From assembly GCA_964017045.1 (NCBI GenBank), contig OZ024798.1:13647630-13711629 (forward strand): a DNA stretch of 64,000 nucleotides. Reading direction: 5' to 3'. The DNA comes from Omphiscola glabra (taxonomy: Eukaryota > Mollusca > Gastropoda > Lymnaeidae). Shown in pieces: positions 11,151-21,800 of the stretch (positions are counted from its first letter, which is position 1; every line of letters begins with the position of its first letter). Both the position numbers and the translations under genes were made by a program. Below the pieces are notes generated by a model. It did no database searches and was not told the DNA's origin. It was given only the letters and a program-made list of their open reading frames with translations.

Positions 11151-12200
11151 TTAATGTTGGAAAGTGTTGGTGTTTTTAAGTTGTTTATGGGAATTGTTTG
11201 TTGAAATTTTTAGACATAGACTGTTTTGGCGTTTGTAGGATAGCTTTCCGGTCGGTGAGGACGATCTACTTCTTCTTCTTACTTCTTCAAAGGATTTGTC
11301 CTCCTCCGTGTTTTCTTCCTCTTCTTCGTGGTTGTCTCTACCTCTCTCTTCTTCCTTTTCATCCTGTTCTTTTACATCTTTCTGGGCTGGTTTGCATCTA
11401 GTTTCTTCGCTCTTCTTTTCCTGTTTTTTTCCTTTTGGTGGGGTCTTCTGTGTACTTTCATCTTCTTTTCCTGCTACTTCTACCACCTTCGTCGCCGGGG
11501 GGATCACTTTACCTGTCGTTGCTGACGCGTAGCTCTTTGCTGTTGATTTTGCAGGTGGTAGTGGGTTTGCCGGCTCTGCATTAGGGGCTCTTTTTTTAAT
11601 CTTCTCACACTGGTTGGACCAGTGGTCCACGCCCTCGCAGTGGAAGCACTGCACCCTCCTTCCTGGGACCTGAACCCATATCTTGTGTTTCTGGAAAACA
11701 CCGGCGTTCACCAGAATATAATGGGGAATCTCTTTCCCCGGGGTAAGATGCAACGCCCACTTGGAGGCGTTTTGGGGGTGTCTGGTCACCTTGAAAGGGG
11801 TGTTGGGAGCCGCCAGATGTTCGGCGATTTCCTTCACTCCTTCCTCCCCCAACATGATGGGTACCCAGGACAGGTAAATCTTCATGTTCATCTTGTCCTC
11901 GTGGACAAGCGCTCCTACAAACCCATGGGTCTCAATGCCCCCAATGAGGGCATTATGGAGGCGGGCATGGTGCTCCGCCTTCGCTTCTTTTTTCAGAGTG
12001 AGGTACCACCTGGTGGGCGCCTCCAGGTTGTACAGCAACTCCACGTGTTCCCATTTTAGTTTAAATTTGGAATTGAATTCCTTCATGATTATTTCCGTGT
12101 TAGTGTCGTAGGCCATAGGCCCAGAGAGAATGATTATTATGGTATCGGGTTTAGTGTAAGCCCGAGGCTGGACTTTTAGGTTAAGGACGGTGGTGGCCAT
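11151..12200 (-). CDS. Non-LTR retrotransposon ORF1: nucleic-acid-binding protein
   Basis: This protein is 349 residues with no internal stop. About residues 1-170 resemble an RRM-like fold seen in ORF1 proteins (TIIIILSGPMAYDTNTE at the start, KMNMKIYLSWVPIMLGEEG further on). A CCHC zinc knuckle follows, CFHCEGVDHWSNQC, with Cys185, Cys188, His193 and Cys198. The tail from about 205 is Pro/Ala/Lys-rich, then strongly charged with Glu/Asp/Lys runs and an Arg/Ser patch (RRRSRSSS). The role expected from such proteins is to coat the element RNA and act as a chaperone in the RNP. It is immediately upstream of ORF2 with a two-base gap. The start at 12200 gives MATTVLNLKVQPR and no better upstream Met is seen. 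Confidence 0.92.
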   Translation of the reverse strand: MATTVLNLKVQPRAYTKPDTIIIILSGPMAYDTNTEIIMKEFNSKFKLKWEHVELLYNLEAPTRWYLTLKKEAKAEHHARLHNALIGGIETHGFVGALVHEDKMNMKIYLSWVPIMLGEEGVKEIAEHLAAPNTPFKVTRHPQNASKWALHLTPGKEIPHYILVNAGVFQKHKIWVQVPGRRVQCFHCEGVDHWSNQCEKIKKRAPNAEPANPLPPAKSTAKSYASATTGKVIPPATKVVEVAGKEDESTQKTPPKGKKQEKKSEETRCKPAQKDVKEQDEKEEERGRDNHEEEEENTEEDKSFEEVRRRSRSSSPTGKLSYKRQNSLCLKISTNNSHKQLKNTNTFQH

Positions 12201-12520
12201 CTTTAATATCTTTTATTTATTTTGGGTAATTTAAAAAGGTATATTCAAAGGGGCGGGGGGTGTAATCCGTTGTGGTGTTTAATTTGGGGATTTGAATTAG
12301 TTGGTTTAAGAGAGTGGAAGTGGTCTATTGTGGAAATTACAATGTTAATTTGTGCCCTTTATATTGGTAGATTTAAAGTGGATAGTGTGTTAGAGTGGGT
12401 TTGGTTATTTTAACTATGCTATTTTAGCGTTTCTACACTTACCTTGTACTGTAACAGTCTCGGGTCTGCCTAGATCATCGGTCTGCCTAGATCATGCGAT
12501 TCTGGAAGATACTTTGTGAT
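12201..12520 (-). other. Putative 5' UTR of the L1/Tx1-like element
   Basis: This non-coding sequence lies upstream of ORF1 on the minus strand. It is G-rich on the plus strand near 12240-12330. A tandem duplication of GGTCTGCCTAGATCAT sits at about 12472-12505. The 5' boundary is not evident. Confidence 0.35.
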
Positions 12521-12883
12521 ACTAACGTGAAAAAAAAATGAGCTGAGCTGAGTTGAGTTATATCGCCAGGCTACGACAAGTCATGCAGATTGCTACTTCA
12601 AAGACAACCTTCACGGTCTACGTGAGATCTTCGTGACGGTCAGCACTGTTTTTAATGCGGCAATATTCAACTTCAGATATAATTGAAATCTTTTTGTCAA
12701 ATCAAACAATTAAAAAAAAATCTGAGTCTAGTATTTCATTCATTTTTAAGTATAAAGAAAAAATTAAATAACAATAACGTGCTGTTGTTTTTTAATAAGT
12801 CATTTCCTTTTTTTAAACACACATACATTTAAATCAGAGTTATGTCCCTTTGCCAACGCCGAGGCAAGAGAGTTAGTTTAGGC

Positions 12884-13078
12884 CAGTGGTTCTCAACATT
12901 CCTGACGCCACGACCCTTTTATACAGTTCCTCGTGTCTTGGCGACCCCCAACCACAAATTATGTTCGTTGTACTTCAAAACTGTAGAGTATATGTGTTTT
13001 CCGGTGGTCTCAGGCGACCCCTGTGAAAGCGTCGTTCGACCTCTAAAGGGGTCGTGACCCACAGAATGAGAACCGCTG
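12884..13078 (+). mobile_element. SPIN-like hAT MITE, copy 1, intact ends and target duplication
   Basis: The element is 195 bp. Its left end is CAGTGGTTCTCAACATTCC. Its right end is GAGAACCGCTG, whose reverse complement CAGCGGTTCTC matches the left end with one mismatch. It is flanked by the perfect 8-bp direct repeat GTTTAGGC (12876-12883 and 13079-13086), the hallmark of hAT insertion. Internal phrases such as TATACAGTTCCTCGTG, GGTCTCAGGCGACCCC and TTCGACCTCTAAAGGGGTCG match what I remember of the SPIN family known from tetrapods, a snail and a bug. Only the terminal regions remain and no transposase is encoded, so it is non-autonomous. Confidence 0.88.
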
Positions 13079-13729
13079 GTTTAGGCAGTAGTAAGTTATA
13101 AATAGGGCTTACCTTAGCTTTGTGTCGCTTGGATAATGATTCACGCCAGCCAATCAGAATCATGCGCTCGTCTGTCACATGTAGGGCGAACTTGAATGAA
13201 ACGGAATATTCGTTCCAAGGCCGACTTTATTTGGGCCCCTTATGAATGAACTACTGTGTGTGTGTATATATGTGTGTTTGACGCAAGTTACAACATGTCA
13301 ACAAAAAAAAATACCATTTAACCGTTACTTTTACGGAGTTTGTCAAATTCTCAAATGAAATTTTAATGTGTTTTAGCGTTTATTTCTTAGTGTTTTAAAA
13401 AAAAAAAAAAATTAAAATAAAAAAATTATCCTGTACGCAACTTCTGCTGAACTTGTGACGGTGATTCCAAGTGTTGTAGCGCGGTGTGCCATCAAGAAAG
13501 TGTGAGATGGGGTTTCGAAAATTTGTGATACAGTAAAACAGCTTTGAAGTATAAATGAACACAGCCTTAAGCTTGACCTCTGGTGCGTTGAATGAAAAGG
13601 ACACCCATTGGCTCCTTGCTTTGCATCACGCCCCCATACCACACCCCCCCCCCCCAGCTACGTGGACGTGAAAGTTACACCCGCCAAAGATATCTGCCCG
13701 CCATGAGATTGGTTGGTACAGTTCACAGC
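13079..13729. other. Intergenic, no gene seen
   Basis: The stretch contains A-runs near 13398 and a C-run near 13645. The open frames at 13395-13642 overlap each other in different phases and show no recognised domain. Confidence 0.5.
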
Positions 13730-13850
13730 GCCGCCTTCTCCATTTTCCACGATTGTCCTAGCACTGAGTATAGTAGTTTATCTCTGTGCTGCCGCCTTCT
13801 CCATTTTCCACGATTGTCCTAGCACTGAGTATAGTAGTTTATCTCGTGTT
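13730..13850. repeat. Tandem duplication of a 61-bp unit
   Basis: Two nearly identical copies start at 13730 and 13791 with GCCGCCTTCTCCATTTTCC and run through CTAGCACTGAGTATAGTAG. Near-identity points to a recent event. Confidence 0.85.
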
Positions 13851-16770
13851 TACTTCGTGGATCATTGTTTGTAGCTCTCTTAGTCTTGTTTACAAGTTCA
13901 CATCATCTGTTCAACTTTGGTGGAGTCTTTTAAATCTCCATACTCTGGCACATGTAAATAATTACGCCTACTTGCGATGCAATTAATTTTATTAATATGA
14001 TAATACCTATAGTATAGGCCTACGTCTACGTTCCTTGCCTTAAAAAATAACAAAAAAATAACACAGTTTTAAGAATAATGAAATTATGATTCCAATATGG
14101 TGGTAGTTTAACGCCAGTGTCTCATTTCATAGAATTATAATTACTTGCACAACTCTTAACAATCAAATGATTTTAAAAAGCTAAGCCTAAATTTTAACCC
14201 TGAGCAAATAACTTCTAACTCATCTGGATACATTTTTCAATACATTTCATGGAGTCAAACATAAAAAAAAAGGTTCGTGTTCTTGCCTATGTATATTTCA
14301 AATTGAATCATTTAAAATAGCATCAAGCAAGCGTGACAAGACAATTGAAGGAAGATAATGTATTTTTTTCCATAAGAAGACATACACTGCTGCAAATACC
14401 ACGCACAGAAGCTACATCATTGGCAATGGCAACAAGATTAAACCTAAAACATTTAGCTGCATTTTTAACTTATTAAATTTTTTTTAAAATCAGATCTTTA
14501 TGTAAGAAGGATTCAAATTTATGACCTAGATGAAAATGGTTAGGAGACCGCTCAAAAAGTTTCTTATATATCCCATATTACGAAACAACTATACCAAATC
14601 ACTACAAGTGAAAGATGCTTTTGCGTCATCTCTATGTCTTGTATTGTGTGAGCTCTTGGAAACAATTTACAACCAGTCATTAAGTGTCAAAGAAAACAAT
14701 TAAAACATTGGCACAAGGCAGAGCGGAAGTCTTTGTGACTCACACACATGACGATTTTGTTATAAGTGATTCAACACGTGCTTAAATATGACAGACATGC
14801 AGCTACTTATCCAATCATCCTTATTATGGATAACCCTAATATCCTTAATTATAACCCTGTCTTGGAGTTGGGGAAAAATAATAAATCGTTTATGTTATCA
14901 CTCTACACTCACAGTGACCTACAATCAACAAAATACCACAAACAATGTAATTTTATATAAGAAACATACAATATTTAAATACAATACTATTTATATATTT
15001 ACTGGCTTTATTTTAAAAAAAGAAAAAGAAATCCTCACGCCGATGTCGCAGAAAAAAAAAACTTGTTTAGCCAGAAAAGCTTTGCTAAATTTAAGCGTTC
15101 TAAACTCGGCCAGTTTTTTTCTCAATTAATTATACAGGCACAAATTGAGTGATGTCCCGTGTAGAGTCAAGGGACGTAAATGGAAATAATAACATAATTT
15201 TATTTTGAAATATATTTTTAAACGTGGAATAGAGATAGGGAAATATCTGACTAATTGTTTACATTTTCAGGGGAGATAGCTCATTTTAAATTAAGTTATA
15301 TATATTTATTTACTTTATTAATGTTCCTCATTAATTAAGCTATTTCAATTTTCAATAATAGATAATATACTAAGGAATACCCTAAAGACATTGACTTCTA
15401 AGAAGCTACTGTTGATCTAGTATCATCGATAAAATTATAACGATATGAAAATATGTTTTATTACTTTCACTGAAAAAAAATTTTTCTTTTCAAAACTTTT
15501 ACATCTCATGGCTTGTAGAGATTTAAACAAACTCTATTGCACTACAATAAAGGGTAGTTGAATTTTTTTCTTTTAATTAATAAAACAGTAACAATAGTTG
15601 GTCAATATATTATTTACCTAATTTTAATATATTAGTAAAAGATTTAATTTGAAGATTTGCATAATAAGTTGGCAACTAATTATATAAGTAAATTCCCAGC
15701 TAAATCTATATTATGATCAATCAGTTAAAAAGAGAAAATAAAAAGAAAATTTAAAACTATCAACTGTAATTGGGTATTTTGTTTTATATAACATTGATAT
15801 TTAAAATAAAATATATTTGTTGACATAAAAGAATCATTTAATAAATGTTCTAATGGAATATAAAGTACACATCATTTAAAATATACGTATATAATTTAAA
15901 TGAATTATACAGATAGTGATGAAAGGAGAATGCTCCGTGGAAGAAACACTTTTAACAAATAATAATATTGTTTTCTTTTACAATTTGTGATTAATTGTAC
16001 ATTTAAAAAAAATTATATTTTTAGTCTTTTTATGTTTTGAAATGTTCATTGCTATAAATTACATAATATGTTTGATATTAAGCTCTATGACAAATCAAAT
16101 GAAAAATAATATAATTACAATTTTAATCATTATACATAGTAATTTAATAATATATTTTTTTTTAAAATCCTTTTTTTAAAGTACCACCATACACAATTAA
16201 ATTTAATAAAACCATGAGAATTTATTTGATATCACAGTTTTATCTTTCTTAAATAAGTCTAAATGACAGTAATCTTAATAATTAAAAAAATTGCTTTTCT
16301 TTTAAAAAACCGTAATGTAACTATAAATGTTCTGTCAAGATTGCAGGAAGCTCTAAATTATGTTACGTTTGGTCAATGATATATAATTGTGTAGGTTGTA
16401 GGACTGATTTAAAAAGATTTAATTTAAAAAATCTATATATGTATATTAAACTAAAAATTGAATTTATTTTATCCTTTATATTATTTGACATTGTATATCA
16501 AATTTAAAATAAATGTTTGATCTATTTTTTAAAGTTTTAAATTAAAAATATTCATGTTTATTTAAAACAAGTTTATCATTCAGCACTTTATATTAAAAAG
16601 AGTATCTTTTTTTTAAAACTATTCCAAACGATAAAGTATTTTAAATTTGAGAAAATGTCTTTTTGCTTTGAGATTACATTTCCCACTTATTCCTTAAACT
16701 GTCAAATAATTTATTTGAAAAAAAAAAACAACCAAAAAAAAAAAAAAACAACAAAACAACTGCACTTCAA
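13851..16770. other. AT-rich intergenic stretch, no gene seen
   Basis: About 2.9 kb of very AT-rich sequence. The 64- and 113-codon plus-strand frames near 14766-15129 overlap each other and have no recognisable domain. I see no splice-bounded exon here. Confidence 0.5.
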
Positions 16771-16773
16771 CTA

Positions 16774-17001
16774 ATTTGCCATGCTATTTGCCATGCTATT
16801 TGCCATGCTATTTGCCATGCTATTTGCCATGCTATTTGCCATGAGATTTGACATGAGATTTGACATGAGATTTGACATGAGATTTGACATGAGATTTGAC
16901 ATGAGATTTGACATGAGATTTGACATGAGATTTGACATGAGATTTGACATGAGATTTGACATGAGATTTGACATGAGATTTGACATGAGATTTGACATGA
17001 G
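16774..17001. repeat. 12-bp satellite, 19 units in two variant blocks
   Basis: Six ATTTGCC-type units (ATTTGCCATGCT, the sixth ending in the second variant's GAG) are followed by thirteen ATTTGACATGAG units with almost no other variation. Because 12 is a multiple of three, long periodic frames (MRFD repeats, MSNL repeats) appear on both strands; these are artefacts. The array lies about 110 bp beyond the last exon of the first family member at 17113. Confidence 0.95.
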
Positions 17002-17112
17002 ATTTCTTTATTCTTCTTCTTATTATAAGAAGTTTCTTATAGCGTAGTACCCCAACCTAGGGCTGGGCTCACCACGCTGTACATCATGAGCTTGAAAATT
17101 AACATACTTTAA

Positions 17113-17189
17113 TTACACTTCTCCCGTGGAAGATATTATTGCTGGGTTAACTGTCATAATAGAAACTTCTTCTTTCGAAACACCTGGAT
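17113..17189 (-). CDS. Receptor-like family, locus 1, last exon (exon C)
   Basis: On the minus strand, TTTTCAG at 17190-17196 is followed by a 77-base exon. The first two bases complete a codon from exon B (phase 1). Then 24 codons read PGVSKEEVSIMTVNPAIISS and end STGEV before TAA at 17113-17115. It shares the opening Pro, Glu at position 6 and Met at position 11 with exon C at 51390-51448 and 44107-44168. The exact phase match to exon B supports a true coding exon despite its small size. The function is unknown. I infer that it ends a cytoplasmic tail because it is hydrophilic and lacks cysteine. Confidence 0.65.
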
Positions 17190-17419
17190 CTGAAAACATT
17201 ACACTAATAAGTTAATATTTTATATGATGTATTTAAGTCTTATATTTTAAAATAAAAGTAAATTAAACAACCCCTAAAAACAAAGGCTTTCGTATTAATT
17301 CATTATAAATTGTCATATTTAGCAATTGGGGGGGGGGGGGAGAGGGAAGGGTGGAACTGAAAGCTATCCATTTTAAAGCGTTAAATTTGATTTTTGGGGG
17401 TTGGAGATTTGGAGTGCGA

Positions 17420-17522
17420 CAGACAGTTTGAAAGAATGTGTTGTCATCGGCAAAAACACCTATCCTTAATAGTTTTACTTTGATAGGATGACGAGCAGTG
17501 GGTCAATTATCCGTCCGAATAT
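17420..17522 (-). pseudogene. Reverse-transcriptase relic inside an intron
   Basis: On the minus strand, GRIIDPLLVIL and then, after stops and a frameshift, GVFADDNTFFQTV correspond to the conserved DPLLFNL and FADD blocks of non-LTR reverse transcriptases. It lies in the intron between exons B and C of locus 1. It is heavily decayed. A related fragment occurs at 46366-46446. Confidence 0.6.
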
Positions 17523-17714
17523 TTTGTCTTAAACACAGAATCACAAAAACAATTAATTAATTTCAGGGATTTAATAAAAGTAAACAAAAAGTAAGTTCAA
17601 TTTAATAAAGATAATTTATTTTTAAGTAAACCATGTGCCCTATTTTCCCGTCACGATGGAGATAAAGTGGAGAGCTCAGAATTCCAAATATATATATATA
17701 TGAATACCACTTAC

Positions 17715-17861
17715 TAAGTACCACTGTTTCCTCAGTGTGGCGATATTTGAGATAAAATAGCCAGTTTGTGAAGGATGACGATGTAACTATTTCGTGCCTT
17801 ACTCTATAGCCCTGACTTGTAGCTTGTACAACAATGTGTGGTCTTTGGATGTTGTAATCTT
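17715..17861 (-). CDS. Receptor-like family, locus 1, exon B
   Basis: This is a 147-base exon on the minus strand, bounded by CCTAG before it and GTAAGTGG after it, phase 1 at both ends (2 + 48 codons + 1). The conserved block reads HEIVTSSSFTNWLFYLKY followed by RHTEETVVL. It aligns without gaps with exon B at 52129-52245 and 43548-43727: His, Glu, Val, Thr, Phe-Tyr, Thr, Thr-Val and the final Leu are invariant (10 of 27 positions). The open frame continues upstream of the acceptor (to 17955), but that part has no match in the other loci. The acceptor position is inferred from phase and the AG. I propose an intracellular tail segment of a membrane receptor; no known domain was recognised. 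Confidence 0.65.
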
Positions 17862-18469
17862 CTAGGTGTGGTAGATTTAAGGTAGCCTGGCCTATGTATA
17901 GTGATTTAAATTGGTTAACTAGGCGTATATGATGAAATATTTTGTTAATTAACATGTGGGAGAGCGGGAATTAAAAAAAAACAACTTGCCTCTGAAAACG
18001 TTTTCCAGTAAAATACGTGTACTTATATAATGTTTTAAAAAATGTGCTTTTTTGGGGTGGGGGTTATCGCATAACTTCTTAATTTTTTAATCAATTTTGT
18101 TTTCTACAAATAAGAATATGTTGTGTGTGTGTGTTTGTATTTAAATGGACTACATACAGTACATCCTACTTTGTGACTTGTCAAATCTCAAACATGTCAA
18201 TACACCATCATGTTTTTTAAAGAAATCTCTACATAGCATGTTTGCATTAAACACATTATATAATGACACGAAGATTAAAACTATATTTGTTGTGAAACTT
18301 ACGACATTTTAACAGTTCTCAAATGCTGACTCACAGGAACATTTAAATTTTGACAATAAAATGTTAAGGACCGTTCAAATACGAGGTTATTTATTGTTAC
18401 ATTTCAAAAAGCAATTAATACTATTTGTTAATTCAATATGATAATTTCAATAATTTGATTGTTACTTAC

Positions 18470-18574
18470 GATTTAAGTAACCATTGTTGTTATCTGTGGT
18501 CAAATCTTGTTTTATTTCTTGTTTATACATGTTCATTTTATCGTTTGTCTACTCATTGAATCACTTGTTTCCCT
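18470..18574 (-). pseudogene. Receptor-like family, locus 1, exon A with frameshift
   Basis: The exon ends at a strong donor GTAAGTAAC (18461-18469) in phase 1. The frame before it reads KMNMYKQEIKQDLTTDNNN and then GYLN, parallel to MTLTRQEITQDLTSD in exon A of the third locus at 52638. Further upstream the homologous sequence (GAAACAAG near 18571) is in another frame: about four bases are missing relative to that locus near 18545, which brings in a TAG. Either locus 1 is a pseudogene, or this is an assembly or allele error. The acceptor is unclear. Confidence 0.5.
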
Positions 18575-18579
18575 CGATA

Positions 18580-20470
18580 CATTTTCTCTTGTGCTGTTAT
18601 CTATAATATACATATTTAACATACTTAAATATTTATAAATGCATTAAATCATATAACAACTACATGATAGGATCAGGGGCGTCCATCGCACCCCATTGAG
18701 TTAGAATCAAACTCCTTTCCCTCCTAGACCCCTTCCATCAAGACCTTGCTCTATATAACTTTTTTTTTCAGACGATTACGCTAGTAGCTCAAACTTTCTT
18801 CATATTTCTCAATAAATAAAATGATAAAATCCAGTGAATTTTCTAAAACACATATTTTTGAAGGTCTAATTATCAATTTCAAACTTTTGTTTGACTTTGG
18901 GGTGGCTGTTCTGTAAAATCATGTCTAGTTTTTTTTTGCCTAAAGATACCTTACTTCCCCTTTCTTTTAAATCCGAAAAACATAAACAAAATAATAAGAT
19001 TATTATGTTTTTCATTTATATTTTGTTACATGAACCAAAAAAAAAAAAAAATCTGGCAGGATATGTGTTCTATTCCATTCCCAAAACTCATAGTAGAAAT
19101 ATAACAAGGTCACAGATATCATAGAGAAAATAATATAATGCCTTAGGGGGGGGGGGGGAGGGGATAAATACTTTTAGTTAACACTGATTTCTCGAAATAA
19201 TTGAGATGCCAAATAATCACCATTTAAATACAAATAAAAAGGTAAACATCTGTGTTATATCCTTTGGAGATGGCCACAGCAAACATGGGAAAAGAAACAA
19301 AACTTCTTTTCTAAATTGCACGTTATCAACGACAAATGGGAAAAGACACAAACCTTTACCTCGAAATTTCACATCATTTAAACTTCGTTTTGACTCAATG
19401 TACCCGTTATCCCTAAATGCCATTATAAAATATTGGACAGTTATTCTTGCAAAGTACAAAAGTAACGTTGACTTGATAGCGTAAAGAAACGCAAAATGAT
19501 CAATTACACTGCATTAAATTACAAACTTTCCAATTTATATTATATTTTTAAAATATATAATCTGAGATTACCAAAGCAAAGCCCCTCAAAAATAATTATT
19601 TATACAAGAACGGTTCAGTGAAAAATCTTCCATTCTAAGCTAAATAGGCCATAGTTCCTATGGGATTCCCCTTGCAGATCAGACCCATGCCATGACCACT
19701 GTTTCTCTTTTCAGTTGTAAAGAATCAAAATATATTTAGGACAATCTTATTAAAGTTTACCAGCAAGGGCACCGTTGGGAGAATGACATGTTTGATCCCG
19801 ACCGACACGGTATAAATAAAAAAATACTCCTCACCCGCCCCCCCCCCCCCACCCCCACCCAAGATAAACAAGTAATTAAAATAAATGATAACGGAATTTG
19901 GCATTAATTTTCATCGACAAGCTGCAAAAAATGTTTGTTTAATTCTGACACTGACAACCCTATTATTAGAGTTTAATTTCACATCTACAATTCGGCACAA
20001 ATTTTTTATTTCCAAGTAATAGTCAATAGACACGTTTATGATCTAAACAACAAGATAAAGTATCTATAGGTATATGTGTGCATATCTTTTTAACTGCTTA
20101 TTTAATTTTTGTAACACTTAATTTAAAATACAGACAACATATGATAAAACTTGATATTTTAAGATTATAATAATTGTATTTTAAAGATTTGCTTTTTAAA
20201 AAAAGACATCGCAGTTACGTAAAATTGTGGATTTGGTTTATCCCGTATGGAGTTAACGTGCCAAATCTTGATTTTAATTTATTCTTCACATGGATCCTAT
20301 CCGTTGTGTTACTAGTATACAGTTTTCCTGATTGGGCTTTTAAATTTTACTTCAAGTCACTTCTTTTTCATTCTTCTTTTTTCTTGACCTTGTTTCTGTC
20401 TGGTTTTCTATTTTTTAGGTAGGATTTATCTCTCTCTATATATATATTATGTAAATTGTATTAATACTTA
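18580..20470. other. Intergenic, one ambiguous open frame
   Basis: Mostly AT-rich, with G and C runs near 19146 and 19837. A 92-codon plus-strand frame (19206-19484) and an 80-codon minus-strand frame (19217-19459) overlap. Neither shows a domain I recognise, so I call neither. It lies upstream of locus 1 on the minus strand, where missing upstream exons would be expected. Confidence 0.4.
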
Positions 20471-20485
20471 TTTGTATGTCTTGTA

Positions 20486-20510
20486 CTGATGAAGGCAAGT
20501 GCCGAAACGT
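20486..20510 (+). ncRNA. Hammerhead-like core motif, probably from a retroelement
   Basis: CTGATGA, then A-GGC-AAGT-GCC, then GAAAC resembles the catalytic core and helix II of a minimal hammerhead ribozyme, as found in Penelope-like retroelements and retrozymes. Helices I and III and a cleavage triplet in the right place are not apparent, so it may be a decayed copy or chance. A weaker version lies at 47456-47482. Confidence 0.35.
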
Positions 20511-20599
20511 TTAATTATTTGTAATGTAAAATTATTATTAAAGCTCAATATATATTGTTATATCGACACAGATTGTTCGTGTCTATTTAATCTATTTTA

Positions 20600-21067
20600 A
20601 AGCTTTATCGCAGTCCAACACTTTTATAATTGGTCTGTAAGCAATTTGTTCCCGATTTTGCCTTGAAATCACCTAGAATTATTTTGGGTCATGGCGTGGT
20701 TCCTCATCGCATAATCTTTCCAGTGTTTCGTAAAAAGTTTCATTCATCCTTTCATCTGTATCTTCCGTTGGATCATGTATGAAGATTAACGTCAAGCTAC
20801 ACATTTTTCCTCTTATCCTTATGGATACACTCACTGGTTTAAACCCATTGACTGCATTTACTGTCTCTCTTGTGACAGCAAACCCCGTTCCTAAGGTGTA
20901 GTGTTGTTTCCACTGTAGAATATTGTATACTCCTTAGTACTTAAGATATCCGAGTCTTTCCATCTGATCTCCTGCAGTGCCTCAACCACTATTATATATC
21001 TAAGCAATTCACCACCGAGGCTGGTCATTGCTCCTGCTCTGTATAAACTAAGTACATTCCAGGTCGC
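20600..21067 (-). pseudogene. Non-LTR retrotransposon endonuclease relic
   Basis: Read on the minus strand with several stops and frameshifts. ATWNVLSLYRAGAMTSLGG, VVEALQEIRWKDSDIL, VNAVNGFKPVSVSIRIRGK and LTLIFIHDPTEDTDE follow in order. These are the N-terminal motifs of APE-type endonucleases: WNVxSLY, ALQExRW, and the later strand with PTE(D). The catalytic Glu in LQE is still visible. The RT part is absent here. It is an old 5' fragment of an RTE-like element; the clade is uncertain. Confidence 0.7.
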
Positions 21068-21800
21068 TATCCGTTTATCATGTTGTTTTTTTCAGACATA
21101 GGTCGAAATCCAAAATCAACTTAGTAGCACTTGCTTCTTTACATGACAGGGTCGTCAGCCCTGCGCACAACCGTCTGGGGGGGGGGATGTCCCTTGCAGC
21201 TCTCAGGGTAGATGACATGTATTGGGTTGGGTCCCTAGCCTATGTGGATCCCTCCACTTTCTACAAGGCAGTTGCTATTGATGTTAACTTAGGGTTTCCC
21301 CGGTACCCTTCATATCTGGCGGGCTTTCTCCAATCCGCCAACTGGGGAGGCGCTCGATATAATATATATATATATATATATATTGTGGAGGGTTCAGACC
21401 TTGGTAGTCGACCTGTTTCCTACATGGGTAGGGGGGGGTCAAGGTAACGGACCAACGGTTAAGTCCATTTAAACGGAAGGTGGGCTTTACAACATTTTAG
21501 TGTCAGTCCCATTGCCCCGGGACGACTGTTGCGGAGGCTCCGACGGACAGGAGTAGTGAATAGACGTGAGAGACTCGAGATAGAGACAAACCGGGACAGT
21601 CGAAGTCGAGTATCATAGAGAGAGAGAGAGAGTGAGGTTAAAGAAGGAGACAAATAAAAGAGTCAAGACTATAACCATCTTGAGTTGTCGGATTTGTGCA
21701 GTACGAGAGACGGAGTGTACAAGGTTGCAAACTAATCAGAGAGCAGAGACGAGCAAAGGATCTCTACAATATATATAATATGTCACTTTATGTTTTTATA
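21068..21800. other. Unassigned GC-richer stretch with TA and GA microsatellites
   Basis: It contains a G run near 21178, a TA repeat at about 21360-21382 and a GA repeat at about 21617-21633. An 86-codon plus-strand frame (21187-21447) ends in the TA repeat and a second G run, and I do not call it. The sequence could be the 5' UTR of the adjacent relic or an LTR remnant. Confidence 0.4.

Noticed and set aside
16771..17047. Open frames of MRFD or MSNL repeats
   Set aside because: Direct product of the 12-bp satellite on both strands.
18660..18770. hAT end (CAGGGGCGTCC)
   Set aside because: Only one end; no inverted partner or target duplication found.
19206..19484. 92-codon plus-strand gene or the 80-codon minus-strand gene overlapping it
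   Set aside because: Both strands are open over the same bases, and neither shows a domain or clear splice context.
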